Shown: positions 23,214 through 31,300 of the stretch, piece after piece
Numbering within the stretch: the first letter of the stretch is position 1
How the letters are laid out: the number at the start of each line of letters is the position of its first letter
Source of the DNA: Bacillota bacterium
GTDB lineage: Bacteria > Bacillota > Clostridia > Christensenellales > Aristaeellaceae
Length of the DNA: 64,000 nucleotides
Assembly: GCA_023421395.1 (NCBI GenBank)
Contig: JAEZTL010000056.1
Span: 1-64,000, forward strand
Direction of reading: 5' to 3'
The notes under the pieces: generated by a model
The model's input: the letters and a program-made list of their open reading frames with translations, nothing else
Database searches by the model: none
Told to the model about the DNA's origin: nothing
Position numbers and translations under genes: made by a program

Positions 23214-23762
23214 ATGGCCGGAAAACCGCGCAGGCGGATGCGGGCGGGGGAATTGCCCGCCGAAGCCCGGGAGGCGCCCGACAGGATGCTGGCGGACGAG
23301 GCGCTATGCTACGGGCGCATCGCCGAAGCGCTGGCGGAGGCCGGGTTTTCCATCGACGCGGGGGCCGTCGGCCGGTACGCCGCCGGAAAGGCGGCCGAGG
23401 CGCGGCAGGAAAAGGCCCTGCTCAAACAGCTGGACGCGCTCTCCCGCCGGGCGAAGACGCATCCGGGATTTGACATGGCGGGGACGGCGCTCTCAGCGCT
23501 GATGGCAAAACTTCTCGGCCGCCTCGAGTGCGAGGACGCGATGCGCGATCTGTCCGCCGAGAAGGCGGTTACCGGGCTGATCCAGGCGGCGCAGGCCGCC
23601 TCCCAGCACGAGAAGCTCTCCGGCGATCAAAAGCGCAGGGCCGCCATTCGGGCGGAGGTGGTGGCCGAGCTCCGGGCGGCGCTGACCGCGCGGCCGGAAC
23701 TTTGGACCGAGATCGAAGCGCTGGCCGAACAAACAGACGGGAACGGAGGGGGCGCGGCTTGA
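23214..23762 (+). CDS. Terminase small-subunit-like protein (DUF3486, Mu gp27-like)
   Basis: 182 residues from ATG 23214, preceded by GGAGGCAGGGGGAACC. An alternative ATG at 23148 would overlap the upstream gene more. The segment LPAEAREAPDRMLADEALCYGRIAEALAEAGFSIDAGAVGRYA is the characteristic N-terminal helix-turn-helix of DUF3486 proteins, encoded next to the large terminase in Mu-like phages. The rest is helical (LLKQLDALSRRAKTHPGFDMA). It probably recognises DNA for packaging. Its stop overlaps the TTG start of the large subunit. Confidence 0.75.
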   Translation: MAGKPRRRMRAGELPAEAREAPDRMLADEALCYGRIAEALAEAGFSIDAGAVGRYAAGKAAEARQEKALLKQLDALSRRAKTHPGFDMAGTALSALMAKLLGRLECEDAMRDLSAEKAVTGLIQAAQAASQHEKLSGDQKRRAAIRAEVVAELRAALTARPELWTEIEALAEQTDGNGGGAA

Positions 23763-25222
23763 ACGGGCAAACGGACATCCTGCTGGAGATCCTGGGCGGG
23801 GGCGGCGCGCCCCGGGCGCGGACCAGCTTCTGGGCTTATTGCCACGCGGTAAACCCCCGATTCTTCCGGGACGACCGCCCCCACCTCCGCGAGCTGGCCG
23901 GGGCCCTCCAGGCGCTCTATGAGCGCGCGCCGGAGAAGCCCGGCGAAGCGCCCCGACGGGGGCTGATCGTCAACATGCCGCCCCGGATGGGCAAGAGCTA
24001 CACGCTGTCGCTCTTCTGCCAATGGGCGCTGGGGCGGAACCCCGCCGAGCGGATCATCGCCGTCAGCTACAACGAGACCCTCGCCGCACGGTTTTCCCGC
24101 ATGGTCCGCAACGGCGTCGCCGCCACCCGGACCGAGGGCGCGCGGCCCGTCTTTTCCGATGTGTTCCCCGGCGTGGCGCTGCAAAGGGGCGACGCCTCCG
24201 CCACCCTCTGGGCCCTCGAGAACCAGCCCATGAGCTTTCTGGCCGCCGGGTTCGGCGGCACGATCACCGGCGTGGGCTGCTCCATCGGCATCATCGACGA
24301 CCCGGTCAAAAACCACCTGGAAGCCATGAACGAAGCCGCCCTTGACGCCCAGTTCGCCTGGTACAACGACACGTTTTTCTCCCGCCTGGAGGAGGGGGCG
24401 ATCCAGATTGTCGTGATGACCCGCTGGGCCACGGGCGATCTCGCCGGGCGGCTGACCGCCCGGGACCCCGAAGCCTGGTGCGTGGTGCGCATGAGCGCCT
24501 GCCTCGACGAGGACCGCCGGGAAATGCTGTGCCCCGAGCTGCTTAGCTGGGGCCGGTGGCAGAGGATCCTCAAGACCACCAGCGAGGAGATCGCACTGGC
24601 CAACTACCAGCAGCAGCCCATCGACGCCACCGGGCGGCTGTACGACCACTTTTCCACCTATGACACCCTGCCCCGGCACCCGGACGGAGCGCCTGCCTTT
24701 GAAAGGATCGTGTGCTATGTCGACACCGCCGACACGGGCGGCGACTACCTGTGCGCCGTGGTGGCCGGCGCCCTTGAAGGACGGCTCTGGGTGATCGACG
24801 TGGTCTACACCGACCGAGGCATGGAGTTCACCGAGCCGCTGGTGACCGACGCGCTCCGGCGGCACGCCGTCCACGAGGCCTGGATCGAGAGCAACGGCGG
24901 CGGCAGGGGCTTTGCGCGAAACGTAGAGGCGCTGCTCTGGAGCCGCCACGGCTGGCGGGGCACGCGGATTGTCCCCCGCGTCCAGCGGCAGAACAAGGAC
25001 GCGCGCATCGCGGTGGCCGCGCCCTTCGTGATGAACAACGTACTGTTCCCCCGGGACTGGGCGCAGCGCTTTCCCGATTACCACCGCGCCATGACCCGGT
25101 ACCTGCGCAAGGGGCGCAACCTGCACGACGACGCGCCCGACGCCACCACGGGCCTGGCCGAATGGATGCAAGGCGGCCTTCAGGGCCGCGACCACTTTGT
25201 CAGCGGGAGGGGCTATCGATGA
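23759..25222 (+). CDS. Phage terminase large subunit
   Basis: A 487-residue packaging motor and nuclease. The start is a TTG at 23759, overlapping the previous stop by 3 nt, with GGAGGGGG upstream. ATPase: Walker A-like NMPPRMGKSYTLSLF (about residues 73-87) and Walker B IGIIDD, with the VVMTRWATGDLAGRL coupling motif. Nuclease of RNase H fold: VDTADTGGDYLCAVVAGA (about residue 325), the second acidic residue in WIESNGGGRGFARNVE, and the last in HDDAPDATTGLAEWM. All three acidic positions are present, so both activities look intact. Confidence 0.93.
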   Translation: MNGQTDILLEILGGGGAPRARTSFWAYCHAVNPRFFRDDRPHLRELAGALQALYERAPEKPGEAPRRGLIVNMPPRMGKSYTLSLFCQWALGRNPAERIIAVSYNETLAARFSRMVRNGVAATRTEGARPVFSDVFPGVALQRGDASATLWALENQPMSFLAAGFGGTITGVGCSIGIIDDPVKNHLEAMNEAALDAQFAWYNDTFFSRLEEGAIQIVVMTRWATGDLAGRLTARDPEAWCVVRMSACLDEDRREMLCPELLSWGRWQRILKTTSEEIALANYQQQPIDATGRLYDHFSTYDTLPRHPDGAPAFERIVCYVDTADTGGDYLCAVVAGALEGRLWVIDVVYTDRGMEFTEPLVTDALRRHAVHEAWIESNGGGRGFARNVEALLWSRHGWRGTRIVPRVQRQNKDARIAVAAPFVMNNVLFPRDWAQRFPDYHRAMTRYLRKGRNLHDDAPDATTGLAEWMQGGLQGRDHFVSGRGYR

Positions 25223-26577
25223 CCAACGCGGAATGGATCCGCTCGGAACTGGGCGCGCTGTACGGCGGCGAGGTCCTGAGCGAGCTGGGCGAGATCAACC
25301 ATCTGTACGCGCTCTATGACGGCGGCGCGCTGAGCGCGCCGGAGGATGGCGAGGGCGCGCGGCCCGGCGCCAACCTGATCAAAAAGCTGATCAAGGAGGA
25401 GAGCCGCTTCATGGCCGGCCGCGCGCCGGAGCTGCGGATCTTCCCCGACAAAGGCGATCCGAAGGCCGCTTCAGAGATTGAGCGCTTCATCAGCCGGACG
25501 CTCGCCGAAAACCGGTGGCAGAAGCGGCTGATCCACGGCGTGCGCGACTGCCTGATCGGCAAACGCGTCGCGCTGTGCCTGGACGGCGCGCCCGGGCGGG
25601 CGCTCAGCGTCCGGTTCATCCCGTCCACCGAGTTCGTGTTCGAACCGAACGAGGCGGGCGATGTGACGAAGATCATCTTTTTCTACGGGCTCAACGATCG
25701 ATTTGAGCGGAGCCGCCAGCGCATCTACCGCAAGAAGCTGTGGATGGAGGGCGGGCGGTGCCTGCTGGACGAGGGCGTTTACGATGGCTACGGGCGGCTG
25801 GTCGAAGCCAGGCATATGGGCGAAGACACGGGGCTTTCCTTCATCCCCGCCTATGTGATCGTCAACGACGGACTGACCGGAGACCCCGCCGGCGAGAGCG
25901 ACGTGCGCGAACTGGCATCCCTTCAGCGCACCTACGGACAGCTCATCCGGGACGACATCGACGCGCTGAAATTCAACATGTTTCCCCAGAAGGTGCTGGT
26001 GGACGCCTCTCAGGCGTCGGTAGAGCATGTGGTGATCGCGCCCGGCGCGCTGATTGACCTGGCCACCGACCCCGCCCGAGGCCAAAACGCGCAGGCGTCC
26101 GCCAGCGTCCTCGAACCCAAATTCGGCTACGACCAACGCTACGAGCATGCCGTCCGCCGCCTGCGAAGCGACATGTTCGACCTCGTGTCGGTGCCGGAGG
26201 CCTCCGTCGAGCTGATGCGCGGCTTCGCCGCCAGCGGCAAGGCCATGCGCGCCGCGTACTGGGGGCTCACCTGCCGCTGCGAGGAAAAGTGGGCCGAGTG
26301 GGACGACGCGCTGAAGTGGATGGCGCGGCGGCTCATCGAGATGGCGGGCGCTTACGGAACCGCCGCGCTGCCCAAGACCGGGTTTCAGGTGCGCGTCGAG
26401 CACCTGTACCCCATCCCCGACGACGAGGAGGCGGAGCGCGAGCGCGACCTGGACGAGGTGGCTCGCGGCGCGCGAAGCCGGCTGGGGTTCATCCGCAAGT
26501 GGCAGCCGGACGCCGACGCCCCCGGCGAGATGCGGCAGATCGAGGCCGAGAAGCGCGCTTTGGGCGCGATGGAGTAA
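25219..26577 (+). CDS. Phage portal protein (SPP1 gp6-like)
   Basis: A 452-residue subunit of the dodecameric portal ring at the capsid vertex. The start ATG is inside the terminase stop (ATGA). SPP1-type portal features include NLIKKLIKEESRFMAGRAPEL, FIPSTEFVFEPNEAGDVTKII and IFFYGLNDR. The clip and stem region with YGQLIRDDIDALKFNM and the long helical part VSVPEASVELMRGFAASGKAMRAAYWGL follow. Length is normal. It directly precedes the scaffold and capsid genes, the usual order. Confidence 0.9.
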   Translation: MTNAEWIRSELGALYGGEVLSELGEINHLYALYDGGALSAPEDGEGARPGANLIKKLIKEESRFMAGRAPELRIFPDKGDPKAASEIERFISRTLAENRWQKRLIHGVRDCLIGKRVALCLDGAPGRALSVRFIPSTEFVFEPNEAGDVTKIIFFYGLNDRFERSRQRIYRKKLWMEGGRCLLDEGVYDGYGRLVEARHMGEDTGLSFIPAYVIVNDGLTGDPAGESDVRELASLQRTYGQLIRDDIDALKFNMFPQKVLVDASQASVEHVVIAPGALIDLATDPARGQNAQASASVLEPKFGYDQRYEHAVRRLRSDMFDLVSVPEASVELMRGFAASGKAMRAAYWGLTCRCEEKWAEWDDALKWMARRLIEMAGAYGTAALPKTGFQVRVEHLYPIPDDEEAERERDLDEVARGARSRLGFIRKWQPDADAPGEMRQIEAEKRALGAME

Positions 26578-26595
26578 TCTCGGAGGAAAGGAGAA

Positions 26596-26991
26596 ATGAA
26601 CGTGGACGAACAGGAACGGATTCTGATGGAGGATGAGACGGAACCGGCGGCGCAGGAGGACATCCGGACGGAAACGGAGGATGCGCAGGCGCGCATGGCC
26701 GGACTTGCGCGGCGCCTGGAGGCGTGCGCCGCGCTTCTGGTGCTGGCCGAGGCGCGGTGCGCCGCCGCCCTGATGGGCGTGAAGGACGCCCGGCTGGACT
26801 GCGTAGCCAGGCTCGCCGACCTTCAGGGCATCGACCCGGAGGACGGGGAGATGCGCGCGAAGGTCGCGCTGGCGGTAAAAGCCGTGCTGGGCGATGTGCC
26901 GGAGCTTCTCTCCGGCACGGGCACCGGCGGGGCGATGGCGGCGCGAAGGCCCCGGCGGGATGCCTTCGCCCGGGGATTTATCGGCGAGTAA
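26596..26991 (+). CDS. Probable phage scaffold protein
   Basis: 131 residues from an ATG with GGAGGAAAGGAG upstream. The N-terminal half is acidic and helical (LMEDETEPAAQEDIRTETED), the middle is alanine-rich coiled coil (LARRLEACAALLVLAEARCA), and the C-terminus is basic (MAARRPRRDAFARGF). The acidic-helical body with a basic tail that binds capsid protein is the standard scaffold layout, and the position between portal and major capsid fits. Sequence families of scaffold proteins are poorly conserved, so the call rests on layout. Confidence 0.7.
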   Translation: MNVDEQERILMEDETEPAAQEDIRTETEDAQARMAGLARRLEACAALLVLAEARCAAALMGVKDARLDCVARLADLQGIDPEDGEMRAKVALAVKAVLGDVPELLSGTGTGGAMAARRPRRDAFARGFIGE

Positions 26992-27026
26992 CCCGGAATC
27001 AACAGACGTTTGAGGAGGCGTAACCT

Positions 27027-28142
27027 ATGGCGCAGAACCTGGTCACCAAGTATTCGGACATCATCGACGAGCGCTTTTCCACCCAGTCGCTGACCGAGGC
27101 CGCCGTCAACCGTGACTACGACTTCGTCGGCGCGCAGACGGTCAAGGTATTCTCCACCGCCACCGCCCAGATGCGCGACTACCAGCGCACCGGCGCGAGC
27201 CGCTACGGCGCGCCCGCCGAGCTGGACAACACCACTCAGGAGATGACCATGGCCCGCGACCGCGCGTTCACCTTTACCGTCGACCGGGCGTCGGACGACG
27301 AGGCCGGCGGCAGCCTGAACGCGGGGCTGGCCCTCAGGCGCCAGCAGGACGAAGTCATCATCCCCGAGATTGACCGCTACCGGCTGAGCCGCATGACCGC
27401 CTTCGCCGGGCACATCGAGCTGGGCGGCTACGAGGGCGAGGTCAAGCCCTACGAGCGCATTCTGGAGGCCAACCGCCGCCTGGACGAGGCCGGCGTCCCC
27501 CGCGAGGGCCGCGTGCTGTTTATCAGCCACGGCATGCGCGTGAAGCTGCAACTGGACGCCAACTTCACCACCGCCGCCAAGATCGATCCCTCCACCCGCA
27601 TTCGCGGTCAGGTGGGCGAGGCGGACATGACCCCCATCGTGGCCGTGCCGCAAAGTTACCTGCCCGAGGGCGTCGAGCTGCTTTTGACCCACGCCAAGGC
27701 CACCACCGCGCCCCAGAAGCTGGCCGAGTACAAGCTGCACGACAACCCGCCGGGCATCAACGGCACTCTGTGCGAAGGCCGCGTGTACTACGACGCCTTC
27801 GTGCTCTCCCAGAAAAAGGACGCAATCTGCGCGCTGCGCACCGGCCTTGCGACCCTCGCGCTCTCCGTGGCGGCGGGCAGCGCGGGCAAGACCATCGCCA
27901 GCGTGTCCGGACACCTGTACGAGGACAGCACCGCCGTCGGCGCGCTGCGCTTTAAGACCGGCGCAAGCCAGACCGCGCCCGCGCTGGGGGACGACCTCTC
28001 TGCCTGGAGCCTTTTGACGCTGGAGGACGGCGAGGCCGAAATCAGCGCCACCGCCGGGCACAAACTGGTGGTGTCCGCCACCGACGCCGCCGGCAGGGCC
28101 GTGGCCGCGTCGGCCAGCGTAACGGTCGTGGTCGGCGCATGA
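27027..28142 (+). CDS. Major capsid protein with C-terminal Ig-like extension
   Basis: 371 residues, ribosome binding site TGAGGAGG. Residues 1 to about 270 resemble Gram-positive phage capsid proteins lacking a protease domain: NLVTKYSDIIDERFSTQSLT, AVNRDYDFVGAQTVKVFSTAT, TFTVDRASDDEAGGSLNAGLAL, EVIIPEIDRYRLSRM, RVLFISHGMRVKLQ. About 275-371 (ATLALSVAAGSAGKTIASVSG to SASVTVVVGA) looks like a separate beta-rich Ig-type domain of the kind phages display on the capsid surface. No maturation protease gene is present, consistent with a scaffold-only assembly. Confidence 0.85.
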   Translation: MAQNLVTKYSDIIDERFSTQSLTEAAVNRDYDFVGAQTVKVFSTATAQMRDYQRTGASRYGAPAELDNTTQEMTMARDRAFTFTVDRASDDEAGGSLNAGLALRRQQDEVIIPEIDRYRLSRMTAFAGHIELGGYEGEVKPYERILEANRRLDEAGVPREGRVLFISHGMRVKLQLDANFTTAAKIDPSTRIRGQVGEADMTPIVAVPQSYLPEGVELLLTHAKATTAPQKLAEYKLHDNPPGINGTLCEGRVYYDAFVLSQKKDAICALRTGLATLALSVAAGSAGKTIASVSGHLYEDSTAVGALRFKTGASQTAPALGDDLSAWSLLTLEDGEAEISATAGHKLVVSATDAAGRAVAASASVTVVVGA

Positions 28143-28420
28143 GCATGACCCATGACGAGCAGATCGACCTGATCCGGAGCGTACTGGACGAAGCGGGCGA
28201 AATCCGCGTCCTGACAGACGCGCAGCTGGAGGCGTTTTTGACGCAGTCCGGCGGAGATCCGAACGGTGCGATTTACCTGGGCGCGCTGGCGAAGGCCCGC
28301 GTGGACGGGGTCACGCTGCCCGACGGCACCAGCCTGCCCTCCAGCCGTGACTATTGGCTGGGGCTGGCCGCCGCCTTCCGGCCCAACCGGGGCGGCGCGC
28401 TCCCGCGCGAAGGGCGGTGA
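28139..28420 (+). CDS. Probable head-tail connector protein
   Basis: 93 residues, acidic and helical at the N-terminus (HDEQIDLIRSVLDEAGEIRVLTDAQLEAF). A region rich in A, L and K follows (GAIYLGALAKARVDGVTLPDG). Its position directly after the major capsid matches the gp15/gp6-like adaptor that sits under the portal. Coupled to the capsid gene by ATGA. Assigned by position and size; the sequence family was not recognised. Confidence 0.6.
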   Translation: MSMTHDEQIDLIRSVLDEAGEIRVLTDAQLEAFLTQSGGDPNGAIYLGALAKARVDGVTLPDGTSLPSSRDYWLGLAAAFRPNRGGALPREGR

Positions 28421-28424
28421 GGCG

Positions 28425-28760
28425 ATGGACGCCTGCGACCATATTCTGCGCCTGAGGCTGCGCCGCGCCACGCTCCGCCGCCAGCGCCTGGACGGCACTG
28501 TCCACCGCCCGCCGGACGGCGCGGCGGTAGGCAATGTGGGCGGGTTCTACTACGAAAAGCACGGCGGCGTGTTTTCTGTCGCACTGCCCGGACAACTCCT
28601 TGATCAGCCGGACGGACGCTACCTGATGGCGCTCTATCCCGACGAGCTTCCAAGCGCGCGACCGGGAGACGAACTGCGCCTGACAGGCGGGCGCTGCCGC
28701 ATTCTGAGCGTCGCCGACCGCGGTGCGTACCACACCTACCGGCTGGAGGAGATCCCATGA
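28425..28760 (+). CDS. Probable phage head-closure protein
   Basis: 111 residues from an ATG with GGTGAGGCG upstream; it follows the previous gene by four bases. Features are short beta strands (GGVFSVALPGQLLDQP, RYLMALYPDELPSARPGDELRL, CRILSVADRGAYHTYRL), as in small beta-barrel stopper proteins of the SPP1 gp16 type. It is in the second connector position. Coupled to the next gene (ATGA). Assigned by position, size and beta content. Confidence 0.6.
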   Translation: MDACDHILRLRLRRATLRRQRLDGTVHRPPDGAAVGNVGGFYYEKHGGVFSVALPGQLLDQPDGRYLMALYPDELPSARPGDELRLTGGRCRILSVADRGAYHTYRLEEIP

Positions 28761-29101
28761 GCGGATTTATGCTTGACGAGCGCGCGCTGACGCGCTTCCT
28801 CTCCTCCGAAGGAGAGCGCCGCCTCGAGGCGGCGCTCTCCGCCGGGCACGCGCTGGCCGGCCCGATGACGCGTTACGCGCGGGAGAACCATGCCTGGCAA
28901 AGCCGGACCGGCCGCGCCGCGCGCGAAATCCGCGCCGATGCCGGGCGGGAAGGGGCGCGGGTCCGCATCCTCGTGACCGGCGGCGCGCCCTATGCCGCCG
29001 CGCTGGAAACAGGATACGGCGGGCGCTACGCGATCCTTTTGCCCACCGCGCGCGCCTTCGCGCCTGAATTTCTGAGGCTTGTAAAGGAGGGAGGCGCATG
29101 A
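28757..29101 (+). CDS. Phage tail-completion / HK97 gp10-like protein
   Basis: 114 residues. GRAAREIRADAGREGARVRILVTGGAPYAAALETGYGGRYAIL contains the Y-A-x-x-L-E-x-G segment typical of HK97 gp10-like minor capsid or tail-completion proteins, and the C-terminus FAPEFLRLVKEGG is helical as in that family. It lies in the usual third connector position. Stop and next start overlap (ATGA). Confidence 0.65.
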   Translation: MSGFMLDERALTRFLSSEGERRLEAALSAGHALAGPMTRYARENHAWQSRTGRAAREIRADAGREGARVRILVTGGAPYAAALETGYGGRYAILLPTARAFAPEFLRLVKEGGA

Positions 29102-29436
29102 GCCCTCTCAATCGCGCGCACCAGGCCCTCTCGGACGCGGGGCTGAGCGCGTACCGGCCCGGCGAGGCCGCCGGGCCCTGCAAGGCGGCCTACCTGGTGG
29201 TCTACGACGCGGGACTGACGCCCCTTCTCAAGGGTCAGGCGCTTCGCGCGGTGGGCGTGGCGGCCTTCGCGCCGCTGGGGCAGCAGGAGGCGCTTGCGGC
29301 AATGCTCTCCGCCGCGTCCGAGGCGCTCCGGGCGCTGGGGCTGCGCCCCCGCGGTGCGGCCGGGCCCGAGGGAATCGACGAGGCGTTCCGCGCCCACACC
29401 CAATCGCTGGAGTTTACGGCGCTATGCGCCATGTGA
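29098..29436 (+). CDS. Phage tail-terminator-like protein
   Basis: 112 residues, the last small protein before the tail tube gene. The alternation of strands (AAYLVVYDAGLTPLLKGQALRAVGVAAFAPLG) and helices (QQEALAAMLSAASEALRALG) fits the minor tail / terminator family, which caps the tail tube. The sequence is too divergent for a firm family call. It starts within the stop of the previous gene. Confidence 0.55.
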   Translation: MSPLNRAHQALSDAGLSAYRPGEAAGPCKAAYLVVYDAGLTPLLKGQALRAVGVAAFAPLGQQEALAAMLSAASEALRALGLRPRGAAGPEGIDEAFRAHTQSLEFTALCAM

Positions 29437-29446
29437 GGAGGCAACC

Positions 29447-30013
29447 ATGGCCGAGACAAAAATCGCGGGCGGCAACATCGTGGGCTGCGAGCGCGTGCGG
29501 GTGGTCACGCTGGAGAGCGCGCCCCGCGCCTACGTATTCGAAACCGCCACAAGCCTGTCCTTCACCGCCAGCGTGTCGGCGGGAACCGAACAGGAGCTGC
29601 GGGTCAAAAACGCCATTCTGGGCGCGCTGCGCACCGAGAACATCGTGAAGGGCTACGACATTGAGCTGGACGACCCGGCGCTCAATACCCAGATTCTGGC
29701 GCTGGTGGACGGCGGAGATCTGACCGGCGCCCCCGGGGAGGTTGGAGAAATCTACGCCGCGCCCGCCGCCGGCTCCCCGGTGAGCCGCGTGCCCTTCGAC
29801 CTGTACGCCTATTCCGCCGACCGGGACACCGACGGCGAAGCGATGGCTTACCACGAGTGGAAGTTCCCCGCCTGCAAGGGCAAGCCCATTGAGGTCGCGC
29901 TCAAGGACGGTGAATTCTCCACGATCCGCTACAAGATCGAATCCCGACCCGGCGCGGGCGCGCCGCCGCTGACCATGCGGCGCATTGCCGCGCTGCCGGA
30001 CACTGAAGTCTGA
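29447..30013 (+). CDS. Phage major tail tube protein
   Basis: 188 residues from ATG 29447 with GTGAGGAGG upstream. Mostly beta: ERVRVVTLESAPRAYVFETATSLSFTASVS, RVPFDLYAYSADRDTDGEAMAYHEWKFPACKGKPIEVALKDGEFST. This strand-rich pattern with a final conserved-like TIRYKIESRPGAGAPPLTMRRI is that of siphovirus tube proteins, which polymerise on the tape measure. A strong hairpin (30020-30045) directly downstream may help give the expected high expression. Position before the chaperones is diagnostic. Confidence 0.8.
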   Translation: MAETKIAGGNIVGCERVRVVTLESAPRAYVFETATSLSFTASVSAGTEQELRVKNAILGALRTENIVKGYDIELDDPALNTQILALVDGGDLTGAPGEVGEIYAAPAAGSPVSRVPFDLYAYSADRDTDGEAMAYHEWKFPACKGKPIEVALKDGEFSTIRYKIESRPGAGAPPLTMRRIAALPDTEV

Positions 30014-30019
30014 GCACCC

Positions 30020-30045
30020 GCCCGCGCCGCGGGCGCGGCGCGGGC
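30020..30045 (+). promoter_or_regulatory. GC-rich hairpin after the tail tube gene
   Basis: Perfect 10-bp stem GCCCGCGCCG/CGGCGCGGGC with loop CGGGCG, no T-run. It may stabilise the tube mRNA or weaken read-through to the chaperones. Confidence 0.55.
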
Positions 30046-30065
30046 ATCCAAAGGAGGAATGCGTC

Positions 30066-30506
30066 ATGACCGATCCCCAAGAGGCTGCCCGCGCCTACGC
30101 TACGCAGCGGGTGTCGCTGCCCGGCTGGGCGCGCGGAGCCGACTTCGAGTGCGCGCTCCGGCGGCCGGGCCTCGTCAGCATGGCCGCTGCCGCGGGATTC
30201 GTGCCAAACCCGCTGATGGCGGCGGTGGAGGAGCTGTTCTTTCCTTCCGGAAAAACCATTAAACTGCCGCCCGAGCAGCAGGCGAAAGCCCTCCACGAAA
30301 TCGCGCGCTACGCGCTGGTCTCCCCCACGCTGGACGAATTGAACCAAGCGGGCCTCATGCTGACCGACGAGCAGTACCTGGCCATTTACGCCTTCGCGCT
30401 CAAGGGGGTCGAGGGGCTCGGTCGATTTCGTCACGGGATCGGCGGCGATCCTGACGGCGATGGCGCGGACGTACCGCGTCCGTCCGTCGCAGCTGGTCGC
30501 CCTTGA
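30066..30506 (+). CDS. Tail assembly chaperone, short form (G-like)
   Basis: 146 residues, ATG with AGGAGG upstream. The real homology is the first about 118 residues (ARAYATQRVSLPGWARGADFECALRRPGLVSMAAAAGF, LPPEQQAKALHEIARYAL, TDEQYLAIYAFALKGVEG). After this the frame-0 tail turns into low-complexity arginine/glycine/proline sequence, as expected where a frameshift normally takes over. Chaperones of this type hold the tape measure during tail assembly. The overlapping gene at 30460-30678 supplies the alternative C-terminus. Confidence 0.75.
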   Translation: MTDPQEAARAYATQRVSLPGWARGADFECALRRPGLVSMAAAAGFVPNPLMAAVEELFFPSGKTIKLPPEQQAKALHEIARYALVSPTLDELNQAGLMLTDEQYLAIYAFALKGVEGLGRFRHGIGGDPDGDGADVPRPSVAAGRP

Positions 30507-30678
30507 GAACCCCTACGAGGCCTACTGCCTGGACGAGGCGCTTTGCGAATACATCGCGCGGATCGAAAACGGACAGGCCCTCCGCCCGACCCGGGCGGGC
30601 GACAACCGGGAACTGATCGAAACCATGAAGGGAGGCGCATCCCATGCTGGACGCCGGACAGGTCGTGGCCAGCCTTGA
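30460..30678 (+). CDS. Tail assembly chaperone extension (T-like), probably made by frameshift
   Basis: Open reading frame in the +1 (equal to -2) frame relative to the chaperone, open from 30364 to the TGA ending at 30678; the given start is its first ATG. Coding-like sequence already appears before that ATG: SVDFVTGSAAILTAM, then RTYRVRPSQLVALENPYEAY and DEALCEYIARIENGQAL. There is no ribosome binding site at the ATG, so synthesis as a fusion with the upstream protein is more likely. A GGGGG run (30404-30408) is the likely slip site. It ends 35 nt inside the tape measure gene. Confidence 0.65.
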   Translation: MARTYRVRPSQLVALENPYEAYCLDEALCEYIARIENGQALRPTRAGDNRELIETMKGGASHAGRRTGRGQP

Positions 30679-31300
30679 ACTGGATGCCCAAAACTACATG
30701 CGCGGCATGGACGACGCCGTCCGCGCCGCACGGGCGCTGAGCACAAGCGCCGCGGATACATCCGGCGACATCCGGCGGCTTTCCGCCGCGATGGACGCTT
30801 TGCAGCGCGCGGCAACGGATGGCGTATCCGGCGCGGCGGACGCGCTGGGCGCGCTGAAAACCGTCGGGCGCGAGGCGGTGAACGGGCTGATCCAGGGAGC
30901 GGCCGGGCGTCGGAGCGCGCTGGCGGCGGCCTTTCAATCTCTGGCGCGAAGCGCCGTCCAGGCTGCCCGCACCGAGTTGGGCATCGCGTCCCCCTCCAGG
31001 GTGTTCGCCCGGATCGGGCGGTACGCGGCGGACGGATTCGCCCAGGGCGTTGACGCCGGCGCGTCCGGAGCCCAGGCGTCCATGCGAAGACTGGTGAGCA
31101 CCGGCGCGCTTACGCCCCGGAGCATCACCGGCAGAGACGCTGCCAGGCAAACCGGCGGCGTGGTCAACAACCACTACGGCGCGCCGGTGACGGTGACGTT
31201 TCCCGGCGCGGTGGTGCGCAATGACAGCGACCTCCGCGAACTTGAATGGCGCACGCAGAAGATCGCGAAGGATTTGCAGTATGGACTGGGGGCGCGGTAG
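30644..31300 (+). CDS. Very short tail tape measure protein
   Basis: 218 residues, ATG preceded by AAGGGAGGCGCATCCC. The N-terminus (GQVVASLELDAQNYMRGMDDAVRAARAL) and the segment RTELGIASPSRVFARIGRYAADGFAQGV are standard beginnings and ends of tape measure proteins, but the long helical middle (often 500-1500 residues), its transmembrane part and any muralytic domain are missing. A tail of only a few tens of nanometres is predicted if it is functional. The reading frame is intact, which argues against recent decay. Next gene starts right after the stop. Confidence 0.75.
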   Translation: MLDAGQVVASLELDAQNYMRGMDDAVRAARALSTSAADTSGDIRRLSAAMDALQRAATDGVSGAADALGALKTVGREAVNGLIQGAAGRRSALAAAFQSLARSAVQAARTELGIASPSRVFARIGRYAADGFAQGVDAGASGAQASMRRLVSTGALTPRSITGRDAARQTGGVVNNHYGAPVTVTFPGAVVRNDSDLRELEWRTQKIAKDLQYGLGAR

